Shown one piece after another: positions 42,323 through 49,546 of a DNA stretch of 54,475 nucleotides. A model generated the notes under the pieces. That model did not search any database. It had not been told where the DNA came from and saw only the letters and a list, made by a program, of their open reading frames with translations. Source of the stretch: an uncultured Hyphomicrobiales bacterium (GTDB lineage: Bacteria > Pseudomonadota > Alphaproteobacteria > Rhizobiales > Xanthobacteraceae); NCBI GenBank assembly GCA_903839845.1, contig CAIMEA010000147.1, positions 1-54,475 of the forward strand. The letters are read 5' to 3'. Numbering within the stretch: position 1 is the first letter of the stretch; each line of letters begins with the position of its first letter. Made by a program: the position numbers and the translations under genes.

Positions 42323-43555
42323 TCAGGCCAGAGCCAGGCGTTGCCGCGAGCGAATCAGCAGCCAGGCCATGATCGAGACATTGACCAGATTCCAGCCCAG
42401 GCCGTTGAGGAAGGCGATCTGGTACGAGCCGGTCAGATCGAAGATCATGCCCGACAGCCAGCCGCCCAAAGCCATGCCGAGAATGGTCGCCATGATCACG
42501 AGGCCGACGCGCGTCGATGCCTGCCGCGGCGGGAAATATTCGCGCACGATGATGGCATAGCAGGGCACGATGCCGCCCTGGAACAGGCCGAACAAGGCGG
42601 AGATGACGTAGAGCGAATAAAGCCCGTCGAACATCAGATATAAAAACACCGCGACGCCCTGCAGCACCGAGTCGATCAGCAAGGTGCCGACGCCGCCGAT
42701 GCGATCGGCGATGAAGCCCGACGCGACGCGGCTGATGATACCGAAGCCGAGCATCAGCGACAGCATGTCGGCGCCGCGCGCCACGCCATAACCGAGATCG
42801 CCGCAATAGGCCACGATGTGAACCTGCGGCATCGACATCGCCACGCAGCAGCCGACGCCGGCGATGCACAGCAGCACCTGCAGCGTCATCGGCGAAAACG
42901 GCAGCGCCGCCTGCTTGGCCGCCGCCGCTGCGCCAGTGGCGACGCTGTGATGGCTTTCGATGCGCCGCCGCAGCAGCAGCGCCAGAGGCAGCATGGTGAT
43001 CAGGCAGAAAATACCGATGTACGTATAAGTATCGCGCCAGCCGATGCTGGCGGTGAAATGCTGCACGATCGGCGGCCAGATCGTGCCGGCGAGGTAATTG
43101 CCGGCGGCGGCGACCGCGACGGCGATGCCGCGCCGGCGCACGAACCAGTGCGAGATGTCGGCCATCAACGGCGCGAAGGTCGCCGAGGTGCCGACGCCGA
43201 TCAACAGGCCATGCGCGATGGCGACCTGCCACAGGCTGGTCGAATGACCGACGGCGACATAGCCGGCGCTGAGCGCCAGCGTGCTGAGCACGGCGGGCAC
43301 GGTCACGCCGTAACGGTCGGCGAGCTGCCCGAGCAGGACGCCGCCGCCGGCGAAACCGAACATGGTCAGTGTGTAAGGCAGCGACGCCGCGGCGCGATCG
43401 ACGCCGAAGTCGGCCTGCATCGCCGGCAGCACGACGACTACCGACCACATGCCGACGCCGCCGATGGTCGACAGCAGCACCGATACGGCAAGCCGCCACC
43501 ACGAATAAGACGAGTCGGTCAGCTCCGGCGCCGATCCGCCTGCTGTTGCGTTCAT
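42323..43555 (-). CDS. Major facilitator superfamily transporter
   Basis: The 410-residue permease has twelve predicted helices. The loop 2-3 signature 'GQLADRYGV' and the loop 8-9 'GFIADRIGG' mark the MFS fold; the general type resembles oxalate/formate or monocarboxylate carriers ('WSVVVVLPAMQADFGVDRAAASLPYTL', residues about 36-62). The ATG at 43555 follows CCGGGA; an upstream in-frame start at 43627 would begin in the flanking repeat. Substrate unknown. Confidence 0.85.
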   Translation of the reverse strand: MNATAGGSAPELTDSSYSWWRLAVSVLLSTIGGVGMWSVVVVLPAMQADFGVDRAAASLPYTLTMFGFAGGGVLLGQLADRYGVTVPAVLSTLALSAGYVAVGHSTSLWQVAIAHGLLIGVGTSATFAPLMADISHWFVRRRGIAVAVAAAGNYLAGTIWPPIVQHFTASIGWRDTYTYIGIFCLITMLPLALLLRRRIESHHSVATGAAAAAKQAALPFSPMTLQVLLCIAGVGCCVAMSMPQVHIVAYCGDLGYGVARGADMLSLMLGFGIISRVASGFIADRIGGVGTLLIDSVLQGVAVFLYLMFDGLYSLYVISALFGLFQGGIVPCYAIIVREYFPPRQASTRVGLVIMATILGMALGGWLSGMIFDLTGSYQIAFLNGLGWNLVNVSIMAWLLIRSRQRLALA

Positions 43556-43620
43556 GGTTGTTTGTCCCGGCCTGGCGAGACCGGTGGTAGCACATTCACT
43601 CGGTCCGTGACCACACACTC

Positions 43621-43736
43621 CGCTCATTCCCGCGTAGGCGGGAATCCAGTTCTTGCTTTTCTCAGTAAGGCTGGGTCCCCACCATAGGCGTTCGCAGAAC
43701 GCCGTCCTTTGGACGGCTACGCGCGGGGACGAGCGG
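43621..43736. repeat. Palindromic repeat, family A, copy 4, with nested palindromes
   Basis: The left arm CATTCCCGCGTAGGCGGGAA is normal for family A. The right hairpin, usually GTCCCCGCCTTCGCGGGGAC, is interrupted: between GTCCCC and GGGGAC lie about 45 bp holding GGCGTTC-GCA-GAACGCC and CCGTCC-TTT-GGACGG. It lies between an MFS gene start and the end of the luciferase-like gene. Confidence 0.82.
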
Positions 43737-43741
43737 TTGAA

Positions 43742-44755
43742 CTACTTAAACTCCCGCATCACTTCCTCGCCGAACAACTTTATCGAATGCGTTGCATCAG
43801 TAAAATTCATGTCGCCGAATACCATCTGGCACAGCACGTAATTGACGCCGGCCTCGCGCTCGAGCCGCGCGATGTAATCACGCACGGTCGCCGGCGAGCC
43901 GGCGATGCCGTGGCCGATGGCCTGCAAGGCGTCGAAGTCCATCGGGTAGATTTCCTTGAGCAGGAAATCCTGGCCCGATCGCTTCCATAAATATTCCATC
44001 GCCGCGCGCCAGCGCGGATAGGCGTCGCGCGCGATTTTTTCGGCCTGCGCATCGGTGTCGGCGACGACAACATGGCGGGTGATGCCGATGCGCGGCAATT
44101 CAGACTCGGCGCGGCCAAGCTCCCGCCAGTCCTTGCGATAGCGATCCGAGATTGCCTTGGCGCGCACCGCAGGCCCGAGCGACACGACGTTGATTGCCTT
44201 CGGCACCGCCCAGGCGATCGCGTCGGGCGAGGGCGCGCCATACCAGATCGGCGGGTGCGGCAATTGATAGGGCTTGGTCTGGATGACGAAGTCCTTGAAG
44301 GTGAAAAACTTGCCCTCGAAATTCAGCACGTCGGTCTCGAAAGCGCGCATCAGCACCGCGAAAGCCTCTTGGTAGATCGCCGAGGCGTTGGTGGGCTCGA
44401 TCCCATAACGCTGATGCTCGACCAGCGCGCCGCCACGGCCCACGCCGAGCATGAAGCGGCCCTTGCTGAGGTGGTCCAGCATGCAGACCTCTTCATAGAG
44501 GCGCAGCGGGTGATACAGCGGCAGCACATAAACCAGCGGCCCCAGTTTGATCGTGCTGGTGCGCTGGATCGCGGCGCTGAGAAACACGCTGGGGCTGGAC
44601 GCCATGCCGAGCGGGCTCGAATGATGTTCCGCCACATGATACGCGGCGAAACCGGCCTGCTCGATCGTCTCGACCAGCCGCAGCCGCTCGTCGAAAAAGC
44701 TGCCCAACGGCGAACCGTTGGTGTCGAGATGATCGAAGACGGCGAATTCCAACAC
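43742..44755 (-). CDS. Luciferase-like (LLM class) flavin-dependent monooxygenase
   Basis: The 337-residue TIM-barrel enzyme is visible from 'AGFAAYHVAEHHSSPLGMASSPSVF', 'KLGPLVYVLPLYHPLRLYEE' and 'GVGRGGALVEHQRYGI' (each a separate segment). Such proteins use reduced FMN or F420 and oxygen to oxidise organic substrates; the substrate is not predictable. The GTG at 44755 has GGAG eight bases upstream; an ATG at 44806 is a less likely alternative. It is divergent from the solute-binding protein, suggesting a possible joint substrate. Confidence 0.88.
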   Translation of the reverse strand: MLEFAVFDHLDTNGSPLGSFFDERLRLVETIEQAGFAAYHVAEHHSSPLGMASSPSVFLSAAIQRTSTIKLGPLVYVLPLYHPLRLYEEVCMLDHLSKGRFMLGVGRGGALVEHQRYGIEPTNASAIYQEAFAVLMRAFETDVLNFEGKFFTFKDFVIQTKPYQLPHPPIWYGAPSPDAIAWAVPKAINVVSLGPAVRAKAISDRYRKDWRELGRAESELPRIGITRHVVVADTDAQAEKIARDAYPRWRAAMEYLWKRSGQDFLLKEIYPMDFDALQAIGHGIAGSPATVRDYIARLEREAGVNYVLCQMVFGDMNFTDATHSIKLFGEEVMREFK

Positions 44756-44843
44756 GCGAGCTTCTCCGGTGACGAAGGGATGAATTGGCGCTAGCCTGAT
44801 GGGCAAGCCGTCGGCTGATCGAGCGGCTATCGGGAGGAATTAC

Positions 44844-46022
44844 ATGCGAAACTCAGTTGTCGTCTTGTCGGCGATTCTGGCGGCGAGTTCAGCGGGTGCG
44901 CTGACGCTATCCTCGGCTCAGGCACAGGACACCGTCAAGATCGGTTTGATCATGGCCTACTCGGGCCAGTTCGCCGACACCGCCGCGCAGATGGATAACT
45001 CCATCAAGTTGTACATCAAGCAGCACGGCGACACGGTCGCCGGCCGCAAGATCGAAATCATCCGCAAGGACACCGGCGGTCCGAACCCGGATGTCGCCAA
45101 GCGTCTGGCGCAGGAAATGATCGTGCGCGACAAGGTCGATATTCTCGCCGGCTTCACGCTGACGCCGGAAGCCTTCGGCGCCGCCGACGTCTCGGCCGAA
45201 GCCAAGAAGTTCATGGTCGTGATGAACGCGGCCACCTCCGCCATCACCACCAAGTCGCCTTATGTCGCGCGCACTTCGCTGACCATCCCGCAACTTGAAA
45301 ATACGTTCGGCGGCTGGGCGGCCAAGAGCGGCGTCAAGCGCGCCTACACCATGGTGTCGGATTACGGCCCCGGCATCGACGCCGAAACCTGGTTCCAGAA
45401 AGGCTTCAAGGCCGCCGGCGGCGACATCGTCGGCGGCGTGCGCATGCCGGTCGCCAATCCGGATTTCTCCGCCTTCGTGCAACGCGCCAAGGATCTCAAC
45501 CCGGAAGCGATTTTCGTTTTCATTCCGGGCGGCGCGCAGCCGCCGGCTTTCATGAAGGCGCTGGCCGAGCGCGGCATGGATTCCAAAACCGTCAAGGTGA
45601 TGGGCCAGGGTGAGATCACCATGGACGATGTCGCGCTCAGGAACATGGGCGACGCGGCCTTGGGGATCATCACCGTGTTTCACTACGGCTGGGAGCACAA
45701 GTCGAAGGCGAACGACGACTTCGTCAAAGCCTACAATGCCGAGTTCAAGCGGAACCCCGATGTGTTCTCGATCGGCGGCTGGGACGGCATGCACCTGATC
45801 TACGAAGCCTTGAAGAAAACCGGCGGCAAGGCCGACGGCGATAGTCTGATCGCGGCGGCCAAGGGCATGAAATGGGAAAGCCCGCGCGGCCCCATCTCAA
45901 TCGACCCGGACACCCGCGACATCGTCCAGACGGTCTATATCCGCAAGGTCGAAAAGGTCGGCGCCACGGTGCAGAACGTCGAATTCGACAAGGTCGAGAA
46001 CGTGAAGGACCCGGCGAAGTAG
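44844..46022 (+). CDS. ABC transporter substrate-binding protein (Leu/Ile/Val type)
   Basis: The 392-residue periplasmic protein has a signal peptide ('MRNSVVVLSAILAASSAGAL', cleaved after 'SSAQA') and the type I binding fold with 'KIGLIMAYSGQFADTAAQMDN' and 'GGWDGMHLIYEALKKTGG'. It resembles binders for branched-chain amino acids or aromatic and organic acids. GGGAGGAATTAC gives a strong ribosome-binding site. No permease genes are adjacent. Its divergent partner is the luciferase-like monooxygenase. Confidence 0.9.
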   Translation: MRNSVVVLSAILAASSAGALTLSSAQAQDTVKIGLIMAYSGQFADTAAQMDNSIKLYIKQHGDTVAGRKIEIIRKDTGGPNPDVAKRLAQEMIVRDKVDILAGFTLTPEAFGAADVSAEAKKFMVVMNAATSAITTKSPYVARTSLTIPQLENTFGGWAAKSGVKRAYTMVSDYGPGIDAETWFQKGFKAAGGDIVGGVRMPVANPDFSAFVQRAKDLNPEAIFVFIPGGAQPPAFMKALAERGMDSKTVKVMGQGEITMDDVALRNMGDAALGIITVFHYGWEHKSKANDDFVKAYNAEFKRNPDVFSIGGWDGMHLIYEALKKTGGKADGDSLIAAAKGMKWESPRGPISIDPDTRDIVQTVYIRKVEKVGATVQNVEFDKVENVKDPAK

Positions 46023-46349
46023 CGAACTTCGCCGCGAATGCAGGTGGGCTCCCTCTCCCAACCCAACTCGGGTTTACCCGAGTTGGGCATCTAAAATGCC
46101 AAAGTCGGATATATCCGACTTTGGATTGGGGAGGGGGTTGGGGTGAGGGGGCCTAAGTCTCTCGATAGACAGTTACCCCTCACCCGCCCGCCTTCGCGAT
46201 GCTTCGGCGGGCGACCTCTCCCATTGGGAGAGGTGAAAGGAAGCGTATTCGCCCTCTCGCCCCCGCCGCCCACTGGCCCTATGTTGGGGCCTCACGATTC
46301 GCCAAAAGGCGCACCGACAAGACGCCCGAGCTTAAAGAACGCCCCGCCG
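46023..46349. other. 327-bp intergenic region largely filled by a repeat
   Basis: The region from 46050 to 46234 is family B copy 3. The remaining 115 bp before the acyl-CoA dehydrogenase gene hold no supported gene. An open frame reaching back to 46143 is only repeat sequence and leader. Confidence 0.7.
46050..46234. repeat. Palindromic repeat, family B, copy 3, with two nested palindromes
   Basis: The outer arms CCCTCTCCCA and CCTCTCCCATTGGGAGAGG and the inner GGGTGAGGGG/CCCCTCACCC match family B. Inside are CCCAACTCGGGT-TT-ACCCGAGTTGGG (46062-46087) and CCAAAGTCGGATA with its exact complement TATCCGACTTTGG (46099-46124). These are absent from other B copies. Confidence 0.85.
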
Positions 46350-47507
46350 ATGGAAGCGCTCAATCTGCCGCGTCCCCCATGGATGACCGAAGACCTCGTC
46401 ATGCTCGAGGAGCAGTCGCGCCGCTATGTCGCGGCCGAATTCACCCCGCATGTCGATCGCTGGCACGAAGCCGGTATTTACGACCGCGATGTGTGGACCA
46501 AGGCCGGCGAGGCCGGTCTGCTGTGCGCCTCGATGCCGGAGGAATATGGCGGCTCCGGCGGCAGCTTCGCGCATGAGGCGGTGATCAACCGCGAGTTTTC
46601 GCTCGGCGGCTTCGATTCATTTGGCGCGCCGCTGCATTCCGGCATCGTTGCGCCCTACATTTTACATTACGGCACCGAGGAACAGAAAAAGCGCTGGCTG
46701 CCCAAGCTCGCCACCGGCGAACTGGTCGGCGCCATCGCCATGACCGAGCCGGGCACCGGCTCCGATTTGCAGGGCGTGCGCACCAAGGCGGAGAAATCCG
46801 GCAACGGTTACGTGCTCAACGGCGCCAAGACATTCATCACCAACGGCCAGCACGCCAACCTGATCATCGTCGTCGCCAAGACCGACCCGAAGGCCGGCTC
46901 CAAGGGCGTCTCCTTGATGGTGGTCGAAACTGACGACGCGCCCGGCTTCCGCCGCGGCCGCAAACTGAAAAAGCTCGGCCTCGATAGTGCCGACACGTCG
47001 GAATTATTTTTCGACGACGTCAAGCTGCCGGCCGAGGCGCTGCTTGGCCCTGAGGAGGGCCAGGGCTTCTATCAGTTGATGAAGGAATTGCCGCAGGAGC
47101 GGCTGATCGTCGCGGTGCACGCGGTCGCCATGATGGAGCGGGCGCTGGCGCTGACGATTGACTACGTCAAACAGCGCCAGGCCTTCGGCAAGAAGATCAT
47201 CGAATTCCAGAACACCCAGTTCGAGCTGGCGGAATGCAAGACCGAGGTCACCATCGCCAAGGTGTTCCTCGATTATTGCATCGGCCAGCACGTCGAGGGC
47301 AAGCTCGATACCGTTACCGCCTCGATGGCCAAATACAAGCTCACCGACACCCAAGCGAAGGTCATCGACCGCTGCCTGCAGCTGTTTGGCGGCTACGGTT
47401 TTATGGACGAATATCCGATCTCGCGCCTCTACCGCGACGCCCGCGTCTTGCGTATATATGCGGGAACGAACGAGATCATGAAGCTTTTGATTGCGCGGAG
47501 TTTGTAG
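46350..47507 (+). CDS. Long-chain type acyl-CoA dehydrogenase
   Basis: The 385-residue FAD enzyme is of normal length for its family. 'MPEEYGGSGGSF', 'AMTEPGTGSDLQGVRTKA', 'VKQRQAFGKKIIEFQNTQF' and the end 'YAGTNEIMKLLIARSL' match. The terminal 'YAGTNEI' lacks the glutamate used in medium-chain enzymes; instead the glutamate in 'ELPQERLIVAVHA' fits the catalytic position of long-chain and isovaleryl types. The ATG at 46350 is the first before the conserved 'PRPPWMTEDL'. It starts a run of beta-oxidation genes with the thiolase and FadB/J-like enzyme. Confidence 0.9.
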   Translation: MEALNLPRPPWMTEDLVMLEEQSRRYVAAEFTPHVDRWHEAGIYDRDVWTKAGEAGLLCASMPEEYGGSGGSFAHEAVINREFSLGGFDSFGAPLHSGIVAPYILHYGTEEQKKRWLPKLATGELVGAIAMTEPGTGSDLQGVRTKAEKSGNGYVLNGAKTFITNGQHANLIIVVAKTDPKAGSKGVSLMVVETDDAPGFRRGRKLKKLGLDSADTSELFFDDVKLPAEALLGPEEGQGFYQLMKELPQERLIVAVHAVAMMERALALTIDYVKQRQAFGKKIIEFQNTQFELAECKTEVTIAKVFLDYCIGQHVEGKLDTVTASMAKYKLTDTQAKVIDRCLQLFGGYGFMDEYPISRLYRDARVLRIYAGTNEIMKLLIARSL

Positions 47508-47513
47508 CTTTCT

Positions 47514-47654
47514 TCCCTCTCCCATAGGGAGAGGGTGCCTGAGCGCAGCGAGGGCGGGTGAGGGGTTATGGCCCTTCGATAGTCCGTAACCCCTCACCCG
47601 GTTCGTTGCTCGCTTCACTCGCAACTCACCACCCTCTCCCTATGGGAGAGGGAA
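47514..47654. repeat. Palindromic repeat, family B, copy 4
   Basis: CCCTCTCCCATAGGGAGAGGG and CCCTCTCCCTATGGGAGAGGG (each split as arms around ATAG/TATG) bracket GGTGAGGGGTTA and TAACCCCTCACC. The right arm supplies a purine-rich GGGAGAGGGAAGGAG directly before the thiolase start, so it probably contributes to the ribosome-binding site. Confidence 0.85.
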
Positions 47655-47666
47655 GGAGAAGTAAAA

Positions 47667-48875
47667 ATGCCCGACGCATTCATTTACGACACCGTCCGCA
47701 CGCCGCGCGGCCGCGGCAAGGCCGACGGATCGCTGCACGAAGTGACCGCGCTCAATCTGGCGGCGCAGGCATTAGGCGCCATCAAGGACCGCAACAAACT
47801 CGACCCGGCGCAGATCGACGATGTCGTCATGGGCTGCGTCGATCCGGTCGGCGAGGCCGGTGGCGACATCGCCCGCGCCGCGGCTCTGGTCGCCGGCTTC
47901 GGCGACAGCGTGCCGGGCATCCAGATCAACCGCTTCTGCGCCTCGGGGTTGGACGCGGTGAACTTCGCCGCGGCCGAGATCATGTCCGGCCAGCACGACA
48001 TGACCATCGGCGGCGGCGTCGAATCGATGAGCCGCGTCGGCATCGGCGCCTCCGGCGGCGCCTGGCCGGCCGACCCGACCATCGCGGTCAAGACGTACTT
48101 CCTGCCGCAGGGCATTTCCGCCGATCTGATCGCCACAAAATACGGCTTCTCGCGCGACGACGTCGATGCCTACGCGGTTGAGAGCCAGCAGCGCGCCGCC
48201 AAATCCTGGGAGGCCGGCCTGTTCAAGAAGTCGGTGATGACGGTCAAGGACGTCAACGGCCTGACCATTCTCGATCATGACGAGCACATGCGGCCATCGA
48301 CCACAATGCAGTCGCTCGCCGCGTTGCAGCCGTCGTTCATCCAGATGGGCGAGATGGCCGGCTTCGACGCCGTCGCCGTGCAGCGCTATCCGGCCATCGA
48401 ATCGATCAACCACGTTCATCACGCCGGCAATTCGTCCGGCATCGTCGATGGCGCCGCCGCCGTTCTGCTCGGCAGCAAGGAAGCCGGCGTTCGCAACAAT
48501 CTGAAGCCGCGCGCGCGCATCAAGGCCTTCGCCAATATCGGCTCGGAGCCGGCGATCATGCTGACCGGTCCGGTCGACGTGACGCACAAGGTTCTGCAAA
48601 AGGCCGGCATGTCGATCGGCGATATCGACCTGTTCGAACTGAACGAGGCCTTCGCCTCGGTGGTGCTGCGCTACATGCAGGCCTTCGACATTCCGCGCGA
48701 CAAGATCAACGTCAATGGCGGCGCCATCGCCATGGGCCATCCGTTAGGGGCCACCGGCGCGATGATCCTCGGTACCGTGCTGGACGAGCTGGAGCGCACC
48801 GGCAAGTCGACGGCTTTGATCACGCTCTGCATCGGCGCCGGCATGGGCACGGCGACGATCATCGAGCGCGTCTAA
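47667..48875 (+). CDS. Acetyl-CoA acyltransferase (thiolase)
   Basis: The 402-residue thiolase cleaves 3-ketoacyl-CoA or condenses acetyl-CoA. The nucleophile is Cys91 in '[11 protein letters not shown]', the catalytic histidines and second cysteine lie in 'ELNEAFASV', '[15 protein letters not shown]' and '[11 protein letters not shown]'. The length and sequence suit a FadA-type beta-oxidation thiolase; PhaA-like synthesis cannot be excluded. It lies downstream of an acyl-CoA dehydrogenase and upstream of a FadB/J-like enzyme, with which it probably forms the trifunctional pathway. Confidence 0.93.
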   Translation: MPDAFIYDTVRTPRGRGKADGSLHEVTALNLAAQALGAIKDRNKLDPAQIDDVVMGCVDPVGEAGGDIARAAALVAGFGDSVPGIQINRFCASGLDAVNFAAAEIMSGQHDMTIGGGVESMSRVGIGASGGAWPADPTIAVKTYFLPQGISADLIATKYGFSRDDVDAYAVESQQRAAKSWEAGLFKKSVMTVKDVNGLTILDHDEHMRPSTTMQSLAALQPSFIQMGEMAGFDAVAVQRYPAIESINHVHHAGNSSGIVDGAAAVLLGSKEAGVRNNLKPRARIKAFANIGSEPAIMLTGPVDVTHKVLQKAGMSIGDIDLFELNEAFASVVLRYMQAFDIPRDKINVNGGAIAMGHPLGATGAMILGTVLDELERTGKSTALITLCIGAGMGTATIIERV

Positions 48876-48922
48876 AAAAATTCGCAGGGGATGGCGAGAG
48901 GAATAAGCGGGACTGCAAGGGA

Positions 48923-49381
48923 ATGCCGAAGATCGATATAGCCAGCATCAAGCTCGACACCGCGACCAATTATCCGCCGCCGCACAACAAAGCGGTCGAG
49001 GGCCGGTCGCGCAAAAGGCTCGCCCGCGCCGCCGGGCTGACGCAGTTCGGCGTCAATGTCTGCACGCTCAAGCCCGGCGCCGCGTCGTCGCAGCGTCACT
49101 GGCACGAGAACGAAGACGAGTTCGTCTATGTGCTCGCCGGCGAAGTGACCTTGTGCGAGGACGATGGCGAGACGGTCCTCACGGCGGGAGACGCGGCCGC
49201 CTGGAAGGCCGGCGTCGCCAACGGCCACTGCCTGATCAACCGCTCGGGCGGCGACGCGGTCTTTATCGAGGTCGGCACCCGCGCGCCGACCGAGCACGCG
49301 CATTATTCCGACATCGACATGAAGGTCGTGCGCGACGACAAGGGCTTTCGTTACACGAAGAAGAACGGCGATCCGATTTGA
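48923..49381 (+). CDS. Cupin domain protein
   Basis: The 152-residue single-domain cupin shows the first metal motif in 'RHWHENEDEFVYVLAGEVTL' and the second near 'GVANGHCLINRSGG'. The role could be sugar isomerase-like, dioxygenase or a non-enzymatic binding protein; nothing in the sequence decides. The ATG follows GCAAGGGA. It lies between the thiolase and the FadB/J-like gene without an obvious part in beta-oxidation. Confidence 0.85.
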   Translation: MPKIDIASIKLDTATNYPPPHNKAVEGRSRKRLARAAGLTQFGVNVCTLKPGAASSQRHWHENEDEFVYVLAGEVTLCEDDGETVLTAGDAAAWKAGVANGHCLINRSGGDAVFIEVGTRAPTEHAHYSDIDMKVVRDDKGFRYTKKNGDPI

Positions 49382-49412
49382 GCTAAGGCGGCAACTGCGA
49401 ATACAAGCGCGC

Positions 49413-49522
49413 TCCCTCTCCCCGTCGGGGAGAGGGTTGGGGTGAGGGGGTCTAGTACTCTCGATGCGCTGTAACCCCTCACCCGGCGCACTTCGTGCGC
49501 CGACCTCTCCCCACGGGAGAGG
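49413..49522. repeat. Palindromic repeat, family B, copy 5
   Basis: CCCTCTCCCCGTCGGGGAGAGGG at the left (arms around GT) and CCTCTCCCCACGGGAGAGG at the right bracket GGTGAGGGGG and CCCCTCACCC, with a local GCGCACTTCGTGCGC hairpin. It fills most of the gap between the cupin gene and the FadB/J-like gene. Confidence 0.85.
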
Positions 49523-49546
49523 TAATGAAAGAACGAGGACACGACC

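Noticed and set aside
46050-49522. Closely spaced palindromic repeats that could suggest a CRISPR array
   Set aside because: The copies are about 1.3-1.9 kb apart, separated by genes, differ in length and have no uniform spacers; there are no cas genes.
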